Both the position numbers and the translations under genes were made by a program. DNA of 46,058 nucleotides from Oligoflexia bacterium (lineage in GTDB: Bacteria; Bdellovibrionota; UBA1018; CAIPTA01). The notes beneath the pieces were generated by a model. That model was not told the origin of the DNA. It ran no database searches and saw only the letters and a program-made list of their open reading frames with translations. Where the stretch lies: the NCBI GenBank assembly GCA_023954355.1, contig JAMLID010000027.1, forward strand, positions 1 to 46,058, written 5' to 3'. This document shows positions 1 through 6,746 of this stretch, piece after piece; within the stretch, counting starts at the first letter, position 1, and every line of letters begins with the position of its first letter.

Positions 1-92
1 CCCCCCCGGCCGACGCCGCCCCCCCCCCCCCCCCCCCGCCCCCCCACCCCCCCCGGGCCGCGCCCCCCGCGCCCCGCCCGCTCGCTGTGCCT
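1..92. other. C-rich low-complexity contig end, probable artefact
   Basis: The first ~90 bases are almost only C with a few G and A, then the composition changes abruptly to AT-rich DNA like the rest of the window. No codon structure, repeat unit or hairpin explains it. Poly-C/poly-G tracts like this at a sequence end are typical of assembly or base-calling failure. Annotation of the first ~110 bases should not be trusted. Confidence 0.6.
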
Positions 93-136
93 CGTACGTC
101 TATCGTGGGGGCTTGGGTTTTGGGGGTAACCGATAG

Positions 137-283
137 GATGAAATCGATCGACATTTTTTTGAAAGTAATCGGCTTCATCTTTCGCCCTCCCTTTTTACCG
201 TTGATGAATTTCAACGTGTGCTCTTGTTAGACAACATTGCAGCGGGTATGCCAGGCAATGAACCGAATGATTTCAACAGGTAA
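137..283 (+). CDS. Possible C-terminal remnant of an unidentified gene
   Basis: An open frame of 48 codons ends at the TAA at 281-283. It reads plausibly as protein (tail ...EFQRVLLLDNIAAGMPG then NEPNDFNR) and is followed by a hairpin, as expected for the tail of a real gene. An in-frame TAG at 134-136 sits next to the corrupted C-rich sequence, so the gene may be truncated by the damaged end rather than start here. I do not recognise the family. Confidence 0.25.
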   Translation, partial: DEIDRHFFESNRLHLSPSLFTVDEFQRVLLLDNIAAGMPGNEPNDFNR

Positions 284-287
284 AACC

Positions 288-309
288 CCTGTCTCTTTTT
301 GGAGACGGG
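288..309. terminator. Hairpin after the remnant ORF
   Basis: CCTGTCTC (288-295) pairs with GAGACGGG (302-309) around a 6-nt loop, five bases after the TAA at 281-283. There is no clear T-run on the plus strand. On the minus strand the stem is followed by GGGGTTTT. It is a weak intrinsic terminator candidate. The rest of 284-421 shows nothing except presumably the promoter of the gene at 422. Confidence 0.3.
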
Positions 310-421
310 CCAGAAAAGCTTTACAGCTGTCTAAAATTTCGTCGAACTTTCTTTAAACTTCTCGTTCTAAAAAAGCAGGAAAATTTTTTTAAACCCAAGG
401 TTTTGCCGATTCGTAAGGCGT

Positions 422-1567
422 ATGCTTTTAGGCAATCAACAAATAAGGCTCGTTCTTTTTATAGGATTGAGCATTTTATCTACATTCGAGGCAAGGGCCT
501 GGCCGCCTACCTATGGTCCTGAGTTTACGTTTACGAATCTTGAAATGGTAGAAGCGCTAAAAAAGCTGCCCTATAGTGGTCAGAAAATGGCCAATCAAAA
601 ATTTTTAAACCTATGGGTAGAAGAGATTCGCAAAACTTGCCAAGAATGTAAAATCATAGAAAAGAGAGATAAGCATGGCATTGCCTATAAAGTAGAAAAG
701 GGAAGTTTTCACTATACTCTTTCGGTCGATACGGGGGTTCTAGAAGTGCAAATGCCCGGGCTTACTCTAGAAGAGATTCGCGCCCAGAAAGAGAGTATTC
801 ATAAAGAGATTTTTCAAGCAGCAGAAAAAATGGGATTAAAGCCGGCTAAAACCTTAGGTGGGGGGCATATTCATATTGGGTATCTTGAAGCTTTTAAGGA
901 TGATCCACAGTTGTTTCGTGATTTTGTGGTAGATTATGCCAACCACCCTGACCTTTCGTTTGGGGTAATGGGTTCAAGCTTAGAGAATAGTCCGCCAATT
1001 GTGGCATTAGAAAAGAATCAACAAGAAGAGTTTAAAAAGTTAATTGCCGAATTTGATCATTCTTCTATGAGCGGAGAAGACTTAGCCAAGGCAATCGATG
1101 AAAGGGTATATACTAAGACACTAAAATATATGTCTCCAAAGCACTACCAAGCCATGAAAATGAGACGAGTGTATGACGAGATTTTTCAAAACCAAAAAAC
1201 TGTTGAAATGAGAGCAGTTCGCCCTCAGCAATCCGTAGAGCAATATTTGGTAGAACTTGAGTTATTAGAAGAGAGGTTAAAATATTTAAAACGTTGGAAG
1301 GGGCGATTGCCTTTAGATCTACCAATCGAATTAGCAAAAGAGCCCATAGATAAGCTTACGAATTTTTATATTTATGTAAGAGAAATGGGTTATTCGTGGG
1401 AGAAAGCAAAATTAGTTTTACCTGAAGAGCTATTAGGATTAGAGCCCAATTATCATTTAGGAGATAGGGTAGTAAAGGCAAGGCATGAGCAATTGGCTAA
1501 ATTAGAAAAAGAGAGCGTTAACTTTAGGGCTCCACTTGATTGCAAAGACTTTTATAAAAAAATCTAG
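422..1567 (+). CDS. Exported amidoligase-like (glutamine-synthetase-fold ATP-grasp ligase) protein
   Basis: 381 aa with an N-terminal signal peptide (hydrophobic residues ~8-24, cleavage near EARA-W). The fingerprint resembles the COOH-NH2 amidoligase family: an acidic strand (LEVQMPG), GGGHIHIG near residue 146, and a VEMRAVRP strand near residue 260, spaced as the metal/ATP-binding positions of that fold. Family members form amide bonds and are often linked to peptide tagging or cell-wall chemistry. An exported member is odd because ATP is absent from the periplasm, so it may be enzymatically repurposed or act in a prey cell (inference). It converges on the next gene; the two stop codons share one CTAG. 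Confidence 0.5.
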   Translation: MLLGNQQIRLVLFIGLSILSTFEARAWPPTYGPEFTFTNLEMVEALKKLPYSGQKMANQKFLNLWVEEIRKTCQECKIIEKRDKHGIAYKVEKGSFHYTLSVDTGVLEVQMPGLTLEEIRAQKESIHKEIFQAAEKMGLKPAKTLGGGHIHIGYLEAFKDDPQLFRDFVVDYANHPDLSFGVMGSSLENSPPIVALEKNQQEEFKKLIAEFDHSSMSGEDLAKAIDERVYTKTLKYMSPKHYQAMKMRRVYDEIFQNQKTVEMRAVRPQQSVEQYLVELELLEERLKYLKRWKGRLPLDLPIELAKEPIDKLTNFYIYVREMGYSWEKAKLVLPEELLGLEPNYHLGDRVVKARHEQLAKLEKESVNFRAPLDCKDFYKKI

Positions 1568-2205
1568 CGTTCATTCTCTAGCATGAGATTACGTATGGCG
1601 TGGCTCATTTCATCGCTTCGTGAGCCTAGGCCTTCGATTACACCAAGGCGGTCTTCTTTAGAGCGATTTTGCGAAAGCTTAAATTTTGCTTCTATCGTTT
1701 CTGGAGTAAAACGAAACGAAACAATGGCTTTTGATAAACTGTTTCTATCTAGGTCAGGTGGGAGTGAAAACTTCCATGCTGTGGAAGATTCGCCTTCAAA
1801 AAAGCGGCTGAGTTTTTTCAAAATATCAATTTGCTCTTCAAACGATTCGAGTAGCTGAATGTGGCCTTTCATATGAACTACTGTATAGTTCCAGGTGGGA
1901 ACGTCTCTGCCAGAACGGTACCAAAGGGGAGAGATATACGTATGAGGGCCATGAAATATGAAAGTGGCTTGAGAGTTTTTTTGAAAGTGCTGCCACTGAG
2001 GGTTGGCCTTAGCCATATGGCCGATGAGTGTTTTGTCATGGCTAGCGGCTGGTTGATGATCAGGATCAAAAATGATGGGTAGGTGATTAATGAAGGGATG
2101 TTCATTTTCGGGATGAGAGAGAACCGTAGCAAAGCTATTTTCACGAACGAGCTTTTCGATTTTTGGCCAATCATCAGTGGATGAAAAGTGTTTAGGGGTG
2201 TACAT
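1564..2205 (-). CDS. paiB: PaiB-family FMN-binding regulator
   Basis: 213 aa starting MYTPKHF, with the PaiB features in order: an N-terminal MYxPxHF motif, a central split-barrel flavin-binding region (INHLPIIF, HMAKANPQW, FHGPHTYISPLWY) and PTWNYTVVHMKG. The length is normal for the family. PaiB proteins are FMN-binding split-barrel proteins; in Bacillus the PaiAB pair represses degradative enzyme and sporulation genes. No paiA acetyltransferase is seen beside it, so the regulatory role here is inferred from the family only. The next upstream gene on this strand is brnA, 6 bp away. Confidence 0.85.
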   Translation of the reverse strand: MYTPKHFSSTDDWPKIEKLVRENSFATVLSHPENEHPFINHLPIIFDPDHQPAASHDKTLIGHMAKANPQWQHFQKNSQATFIFHGPHTYISPLWYRSGRDVPTWNYTVVHMKGHIQLLESFEEQIDILKKLSRFFEGESSTAWKFSLPPDLDRNSLSKAIVSFRFTPETIEAKFKLSQNRSKEDRLGVIEGLGSRSDEMSHAIRNLMLENER

Positions 2206-2211
2206 AAAAAA

Positions 2212-2430
2212 TTAGCCTATTTTTTTCCATTTAATATCGGGTTCTCTACCAGTTTCCATACAGTCTTTGAGATAAAGATTAATTAATGTTTGGTAGGGTA
2301 CGCCAGATTTTTTCGACAATTTTTGAAAATACTCAATAATGTCTTCATCTAAGCGAATAGTAGTTCTTGATTTTAATTTTTTTGCGTAAGGATTTTTTAT
2401 AGATTTTGAGAAATCATATTCTTTCTTCAT
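2212..2430 (-). CDS. brnA: BrnA-type antitoxin (RHH/CopG-like)
   Basis: 72 aa. After a basic N-terminus it shows a ribbon-helix-helix pattern: the strand TTIRLDEDIIEYF followed by two helices ending in a YQTLINLYLKDCME segment, as in BrnA antitoxins. Its ATG overlaps the stop of brnT by 4 nt (ATGA), so the two are translationally coupled in the usual brnT-brnA order. BrnA neutralises BrnT and the complex represses its own promoter. The palindrome at 2736-2764 is the obvious operator. Confidence 0.85.
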   Translation of the reverse strand: MKKEYDFSKSIKNPYAKKLKSRTTIRLDEDIIEYFQKLSKKSGVPYQTLINLYLKDCMETGREPDIKWKKIG

Positions 2431-2711
2431 AGAGCACCTTTTTTATATTCTTTTTGTTCCTTCTTACTGGCTTTTCTTGCTGAGATGATTCTGATTATTT
2501 CGTCGCTTTCTTTATATACGTGAACAACTACTAAAAGTTTTAATAGAGAACTCATTCCAAGAAGAATGTAGCGATCTTCATCTTTTGAATGATCGAGGTC
2601 GGCAATTAATCTTGCAGTAGTGTCGTAGAAGACGGTTTCAGCTTCTTCAAAAGAAACGCTATGTTTCTTTTTATTCGATTGGTTTTTAGAATTATCCCAA
2701 ACAAAAATCAT
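2427..2711 (-). CDS. brnT: BrnT-type toxin (RelE-fold ribonuclease)
   Basis: 94 aa starting MIFVWDNSKNQSNKKKH, the BrnT signature (a F.WD..K...N..KH segment). It continues with FEEAETVF, the D...EDRY...G motif and IIRIISARKASKKEQKEY, all diagnostic of the family. BrnT is a bacteriostatic RNase of the RelE superfamily that blocks translation. Length is normal and nothing key seems missing. It is first in a two-gene operon with brnA, 25 bp downstream of a perfect 14-bp-arm palindrome. The pair lies just upstream of ssrA, outside element A. Confidence 0.9.
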   Translation of the reverse strand: MIFVWDNSKNQSNKKKHSVSFEEAETVFYDTTARLIADLDHSKDEDRYILLGMSSLLKLLVVVHVYKESDEIIRIISARKASKKEQKEYKKGAL

Positions 2712-2735
2712 GATTTATTATAGCTTGGGTTACAG

Positions 2736-2764
2736 CTTATGTACATATAATATATGTACATAAG
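2736..2764. promoter_or_regulatory. Perfect 29-nt palindrome, probable BrnA operator
   Basis: CTTATGTACATATA (2736-2749) and its exact reverse complement (2751-2764) flank a single central base. It lies 25 bp upstream of brnT and overlaps AT-rich -10-like sequence. BrnA is a ribbon-helix-helix autorepressor, so this is very likely its operator. Confidence 0.7.
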
Positions 2765-2868
2765 TAGGGTTTAGTGCTGAGAGCAGTAAGGAAGTTCACG
2801 ATAACTATCTGAAATTTATTCTTAAATTCAAATAGTTTACATCTATTTTCTGAATCTCAGCTGTGCTA

Positions 2869-2874
2869 TATAAT
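2869..2874 (+). promoter_or_regulatory. -10 box of the ssrA promoter
   Basis: A perfect TATAAT ends 9 bases before the first G of tmRNA. A matching -35 at 17-bp spacing is poor (TTTTCT, about 2846-2851). Confidence 0.6.
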
Positions 2875-2883
2875 GATAGAACC

Positions 2884-3236
2884 GGGGGTGATCTGGTTTC
2901 GACAGGGTCATGAAACCCGTACGTGCACGTCGAGGTGCCATCAGGCCTCGTAAAACAGGTGGCAAATGTTATTCGGCAACGAATACGCTCTTGCTGCTTA
3001 ATTAATTAAGTAGCTCGGTTCTCTCTGGATTGCCCATGCTTTAGAGAAGGGCCGTCATGTTCATGGGATAGGATTCTGTTGCTGGTATGCCGATAGAGTC
3101 CGAAATTTTAGTATGCTTCGCTTAAAGATAGTTTGTTTGTGGACGCTCTTTAAGTAAGACAAAACACAATCTAAACGTGTAGATCGACGGAGAGGATTGT
3201 CTTTGGACGTGGGTTCGATTCCCACCACCTCCACCA
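2884..3236 (+). ncRNA. ssrA: tmRNA (transfer-messenger RNA)
   Basis: 353 nt, one piece. The 5' end GGGGGTG pairs with the 3' CACCTCC of the acceptor stem, followed by the encoded ACCA ending at 3236. The T-arm with GGTTCGATTCC is at about 3212-3222. The tag reading frame runs 2975-3001: the resume codon GGC follows TATTC (compare the UAGUC context in E. coli), giving the tag GNEYALAA and a TAA stop. tmRNA rescues ribosomes stalled on non-stop mRNAs and tags the product for proteolysis. The 3' end is the attachment site of element A and remains intact after integration. Confidence 0.95.
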
Positions 3237-4900
3237 TAAAAGCAAGTAGTCGAACCAGCGACCTTGAAGTTTTTTAAAAAAGGATAGGAATTTGAAATTC
3301 CTATCCTTTTTTTTTGCTCATTTTCTTCATTTTCGGCATCGTTTATGCAGGTTTTTAGATATGTTTCTCCAACTTTAAAATAAATCTCAAACCCTTCTTG
3401 TGTGATTAAAATTCTATTTACCAAAAGTCTTATAATTTTCGTTTTCAGTTTAGGTGAATCACTAGACCTTAGTAGGCTATTTAATGAGTTTAAAAATGCT
3501 GTAAAGTCTTTTAAGGCACCAGGGGCTTCTTTTGTGACTCCGGTTTCTCGAAGAGTTGCTAGCTTTTGTTCTGCATTATTTTTGTGATTTTCAAGTTTTT
3601 CCATTTGGCGATAAATAGGCGTTGGCGAAATGCTTTTAGGTAAAGTAGAAAGCCTTTCAGCCAAAAGCTCTAGTTGCTGACCAGCAGAAAAAGATATTTG
3701 CTTATATTTTTCAATTTCTTTAGATCCAGGGTTTAACGCATGCTCTTTTTTTGCTTGCTCTAAAAGTTCTTTTGCTATTTTTTCATTTTGTAAAAGTTTA
3801 AGAATCTCGTTCCAAACAACAGGCTCAATTTGTTTTGTGGAAACTCTATAAGGCTTACAGCTACGCCTATGTTGTTTTGAAACAGCTCCTTTTTTTTCCG
3901 ACCAACCGTGTTCATAGTAGGTTACTTTTTCATTTCTGCCGTGAGCAGATCTTCCTATCATTCTATCGCCGCAAGTTTTACAGGTAACAAGACCAGATAA
4001 TAGATATTCATATCTAACCACTCTATTGTCTTTGTTCCTTCTGTAATTTTTATCTAAAAGAGTGTTTACGCTATCAAATAATTCATGATCAATTATGGCT
4101 GGCCAAACGGCTTGCGCTTCTTTAATCCTGCCACTTTGATTGTAGGGTTTAACTCCTAGATAGGTACGGTTGCGTAAAAGAGCCTTTAAATACCCAACAG
4201 TAAAAAGTCCAATTCTTGGCTTACCCCCTCCGGCATTTGCTTTTTTAATACGAAAGTTTTGAGCATTTAACCAGCGAGCAGCTGAGGCAAGAACACCTTC
4301 TCTTAAAAATGCCTTAAATGCAGCTTTTACGGCAATAGCCGCTTCTTCATCAATTTCTAAATACCCAGGTTTTCCTTCAATTCTTTTATAACCATAGGGG
4401 ATTGCTCCCCCATTATATAAACCGCGCTGTGCTCTTGCATTAAAGTTTAGAGAAATACGCTCTGATATCTGACGGCGTTCAAATTGCGCAATATTAGCAA
4501 CGGTAAATAAAACCATCTCTCCAGCTGCCGTAGTGGTATCAAAATTTTCTCTATTAGAGTAAAAGCCACAATCATTTAACTTCATCAACTCCCAAATATC
4601 AGAAAAATCTTTGATAGATCGTGATATCCTAGAAAGTTCTGAAACCATAACAAGGCTTATTTCTTTTTTCCGTATGGCAAGTAAGAGCTTTTGTAGTTCA
4701 GGGCGGTTTGTGTCTTTTCCTGATTTTGCGCGATCTATATAGACAGCTTTGATATCACCAAAATTTCCTTCCATGTTTTTTAACTGCACAGCGGCTCTTA
4801 GTCTTTGTTCTTGATTTTTAATCGAGCCCTCTGGACTTGAGGCTTGTTCTTCTGTTGATACCCTGATGTATAGGGCAATTTTATGCGGTTTATTTTGCAT
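3122..4900 (-). CDS. Large serine recombinase, integrase of element A
   Basis: The open frame is 592 aa. Residues ~8-160 are the resolvase catalytic domain with YIRVSTEEQ (nucleophile Ser15), SELSRISRS and the FERRQISERI helix. Then follow the recombinase domain (RGLYNGGAIPYGYKR...), a zinc ribbon (CKTCGDRMIG...C) and a coiled-coil region. ATG at 4900 has GGAAG 8 nt upstream. Conserved protein ends near residue ~535. The rest reads through a terminator hairpin and, from 3236 on, is antisense ssrA (the GGGGGNRTHVQRQ string), so it is not a domain. It overlaps the small gene upstream by 11 nt. It is homologous to the element B integrase. Confidence 0.9.
   Translation of the reverse strand: MQNKPHKIALYIRVSTEEQASSPEGSIKNQEQRLRAAVQLKNMEGNFGDIKAVYIDRAKSGKDTNRPELQKLLLAIRKKEISLVMVSELSRISRSIKDFSDIWELMKLNDCGFYSNRENFDTTTAAGEMVLFTVANIAQFERRQISERISLNFNARAQRGLYNGGAIPYGYKRIEGKPGYLEIDEEAAIAVKAAFKAFLREGVLASAARWLNAQNFRIKKANAGGGKPRIGLFTVGYLKALLRNRTYLGVKPYNQSGRIKEAQAVWPAIIDHELFDSVNTLLDKNYRRNKDNRVVRYEYLLSGLVTCKTCGDRMIGRSAHGRNEKVTYYEHGWSEKKGAVSKQHRRSCKPYRVSTKQIEPVVWNEILKLLQNEKIAKELLEQAKKEHALNPGSKEIEKYKQISFSAGQQLELLAERLSTLPKSISPTPIYRQMEKLENHKNNAEQKLATLRETGVTKEAPGALKDFTAFLNSLNSLLRSSDSPKLKTKIIRLLVNRILITQEGFEIYFKVGETYLKTCINDAENEENEQKKRIGISNSYPFLKNFKVAGSTTCFYGGGGGNRTHVQRQSSPSIYTFRLCFVLLKERPQTNYL
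3212..3262. other. Element A attachment junction (attL) at ssrA
   Basis: The T-loop motif GGTTCGA (3212-3218) in tmRNA and an inverted copy TCGAACC (3250-3256) in the element are separated by 31 nt, so the dyad centre (3234) is the first C of the encoded CCA. The element side carries, read toward ssrA, GTCGCTGGTTCGACT (complement of 3248-3262). The same 15-mer with one mismatch occurs at the same distance from the tRNA end in element B. This is where the serine integrase probably recombined. Confidence 0.65.
3276..3315. terminator. Bidirectional intrinsic terminator
   Basis: A perfect 12-bp stem GGATAGGAATTT (3282-3293) / AAATTCCTATCC (3295-3306) has six A before it and nine T after it, so it can end transcription on both strands. 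On plus it terminates ssrA 39 nt after CCA. On minus it lies inside the integrase reading frame, before any stop codon. Confidence 0.85.
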
Positions 4901-5090
4901 TTATTAACTTCCTTTCGCTTTCATTAGCGTTAGAAGTGTAATCTGGTGCAATGGATTTATTTTGTAGCTGGCAACTACTTAGTTCACCATAAACGATTGC
5001 TCCTAGCTCTGCAAGAATTTCTATAAACTCGGATTCTCTTATTGGTTCTAGATGTATAGAAGGTTTTGCTAACCAATATTTTCTAGGCAT
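4890..5090 (-). CDS. Small protein preceding and overlapping the integrase; directionality-factor candidate
   Basis: 66 aa, MPRKYWLAKPSIHLEP..., with a central helical region (ESEFIEILAELGAIV). It overlaps the integrase start by 11 nt, so the integrase is likely made by coupled translation. It has no signal peptide or recognisable domain. Element B has a gene of similar size (34168-34368) in exactly the same position overlapping its integrase. Small proteins beside serine integrases are often recombination directionality factors, which is a guess here. Confidence 0.55.
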   Translation of the reverse strand: MPRKYWLAKPSIHLEPIRESEFIEILAELGAIVYGELSSCQLQNKSIAPDYTSNANESERKLINAK

Positions 5091-5102
5091 AAGGTGACCA
5101 CA

Positions 5103-5501
5103 TTAAAGTTTAGGATCTTCTTCTTGTGAAATTGGTTCTTGTTTTTCTTTTTTTGTGCGCGTACTCGCACGAACTTTTGGTTTAGTGGTTAATTCGCATT
5201 TGTTTAAAAGTTCTTTAACTGTGATATTTGCTCCAGACTTTTTCGCATTACGCATTTCTTTAGCTAACCATATGGCAAGCTTTACTTGATCGATATGAAT
5301 AGATCTAAGCTGATCAATCTCGGCAGATGAAAAAGCCTCTTTAAAGTTTTCTAAGATTAAATTTACAACGTCACTTTTTGAAATATGCGCAATTCCATCT
5401 AAAGAAGCATTAGCTTGATTTGTTAGCCGTTGTAATTTTTCTTTTAGATGATCATTGATGGTCACGCGTTCTATATGCTTTTGCACTTTTTTCATTTCCA
5501 T
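5103..5501 (-). CDS. Ribbon-helix-helix DNA-binding protein, possible mobilization accessory
   Basis: 132 aa. The N-terminal half has an RHH-like pattern: a strand (ERVTINDHLKEKLQRL), then ISKSDVVNLILENFKEAF typical of the second helix of plasmid RHH proteins. The C-terminal third is lysine/arginine-rich and probably disordered. Such proteins (MobC-, TraY- or ParG-like) bind oriT or partition sites. Translation starts at ATG 5501, directly after the TAA of the lipoprotein gene, with AGGAGG inside that gene's end. It lies between the integrase module and the RR/FtsK genes, fitting a relaxosome or regulatory role. Confidence 0.6.
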   Translation of the reverse strand: MEMKKVQKHIERVTINDHLKEKLQRLTNQANASLDGIAHISKSDVVNLILENFKEAFSSAEIDQLRSIHIDQVKLAIWLAKEMRNAKKSGANITVKELLNKCELTTKPKVRASTRTKKEKQEPISQEEDPKL

Positions 5502-5714
5502 TTAATCCTCCTTTGTCCAAGTTGAGTTTTTATTAATGATGTATTTCCAATGTCCAAGCTCGTATTCATCGCCAGAAATGTGATCCGGCACCCATACTTT
5601 TGTTACTTCTGGGCGAGTAAGTCTTGGATTGAGTGGAGTGGGGGTGTTCTCTTTTTTTCTATGAGCGGCGCAACTTGTTAAACTAATAATGATAATGAAT
5701 ATTGCATATTTCAT
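5502..5714 (-). CDS. Small lipoprotein (VirB7/entry-exclusion candidate)
   Basis: 70 aa with a lipoprotein signal (MKYAIFIIIISLTSC; lipobox LTSC, Cys15). The mature part is short and polar with VWVPDHISGDEYELGHWKY, a W/Y/G-rich pattern seen in small conjugation lipoproteins. No specific family is recognised. Position within the transfer operon suggests a VirB7-like outer-membrane core subunit or a surface-exclusion protein. A second small lipoprotein is encoded at 15175-15318, so one of the two may be VirB7. Confidence 0.65.
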   Translation of the reverse strand: MKYAIFIIIISLTSCAAHRKKENTPTPLNPRLTRPEVTKVWVPDHISGDEYELGHWKYIINKNSTWTKED

Positions 5715-5785
5715 TTACTTCTCCCTTATGAAAGGCCGTTTAAATATTTATGGGGCTACTGAGGCTTGGAATATAGATTTGAGAG

Positions 5786-5807
5786 TATCTATATGGATAT
5801 ATAGATA
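5786..5807. repeat. Short inverted repeat in the 5715-5840 gap
   Basis: TATCTATAT (5786-5794) and ATATAGATA (5799-5807) form a perfect 9-bp inverted repeat around GGAT. It lies in the largest gap (126 bp) of the transfer operon, just upstream of the lipoprotein-RHH-integrase genes. It could be the RHH operator, part of an internal promoter, or part of oriT; nothing decides between these. Confidence 0.4.
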
Positions 5808-5840
5808 GAGTCACGAAATTTCTTGAGGCTGAGATTTTCT

Positions 5841-6746
5841 CTAATTATCGAATTTATCTAGAGAAATGGTAAATTGTAAAAAAGGATTTGGATTTACATA
5901 TTTCACACTATTTTCATGCTTACTTTCTATCATTTTCATATCTTTTTTGTCGTGAGTGAAAGATTGTTCTTCTGTCAAAGTTTCTAAAAAATTGCCAAAA
6001 CTTATATCTTTTAAAGATTCATTTAAAAACAAACTATCCCATTCCTTTTTTTTAAAATCTTCTAATTCTATAAATAAGTGAATGCCTTCGCGAGGAGTTC
6101 CATATTTTCTAGAACTTTCAAGAATTCTTATCGCGTGTTTTTTTGAACGAACAATCCATATGATGTACTTAAATAAAATATGATTGGCATAAAATGAACA
6201 AATATTTTCATATCGTTCTGAGGTTTTGGCAGAAGGCTCTACCTCTAATGCCACAACGATTTGTTCATTTTCCTTTTGAATGATCCACAATCCATCCGGT
6301 ACGTGTTTAAGTTCTTTTCTAAGTTCATTTGGTAAAATTTCTACATCAGTTGTTCTTAGTTCTTGCTCTGTAACAATCGTTACATTTTTAGGTTTAGTTT
6401 CTTTCCACCTCCCAAGTAGGGCGCTAACAACTAATAAATCGTGTATTTGGCTTTGAGGTCTATGCTGTTTACTTTTTAACTCTGGTAAATAGTTTTGTTT
6501 TAAAAATTCAAATCCACGAGAGCCTAGGCTAAAAAATCTTTTATTTGTGCCTATAATCTTTTCTGCACGAATATAATCGCCTTTTTGTAGCTTTAATAAT
6601 CTATGGTAGGTCGTTAGCGATGAATTTTTTGAATAAAAGATATATTTAAGAGCTAAAAAGGTTGCAATTCTATGGCGCCAAAGAAATTGTAAAACCTCAA
6701 TGTCGTTATATGATAATATCGGATTTAATCGCTTTTTCTTCTTCAT
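5841..6746 (-). CDS. Replication-relaxation (Replic_Relax-like) protein
   Basis: 301 aa. Residues ~10-85 look like a winged helix (YNDIEVLQFLWRHRIATFLALKYIF...YHRLLKLQKGDYI). Next comes a domain with HDLLVVSAL, a TEQELR strand, VPDGLW and VALEVEPSAKTSERY. The PD...ExE...K layout resembles a PD-(D/E)XK-type nuclease core. The element B RR protein has the same landmarks (HDVLLV, LPDAVIE, AIELELTAKTEKRY). Family members are encoded on Gram-positive plasmids and ICEs next to translocases. Its 5' end overlaps the FtsK gene by 41 nt. With no MOB relaxase present it is the best DNA-processing candidate (inference). Confidence 0.65.
   Translation of the reverse strand: MKKKKRLNPILSYNDIEVLQFLWRHRIATFLALKYIFYSKNSSLTTYHRLLKLQKGDYIRAEKIIGTNKRFFSLGSRGFEFLKQNYLPELKSKQHRPQSQIHDLLVVSALLGRWKETKPKNVTIVTEQELRTTDVEILPNELRKELKHVPDGLWIIQKENEQIVVALEVEPSAKTSERYENICSFYANHILFKYIIWIVRSKKHAIRILESSRKYGTPREGIHLFIELEDFKKKEWDSLFLNESLKDISFGNFLETLTEEQSFTHDKKDMKMIESKHENSVKYVNPNPFLQFTISLDKFDN

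Noticed and set aside
3122..3236. Integrase C-terminal string GGGGGNRTHVQRQ as a protein domain
   Set aside because: It is the antisense translation of the ssrA 3' end, not an evolved domain; kept only as a sign of read-through.
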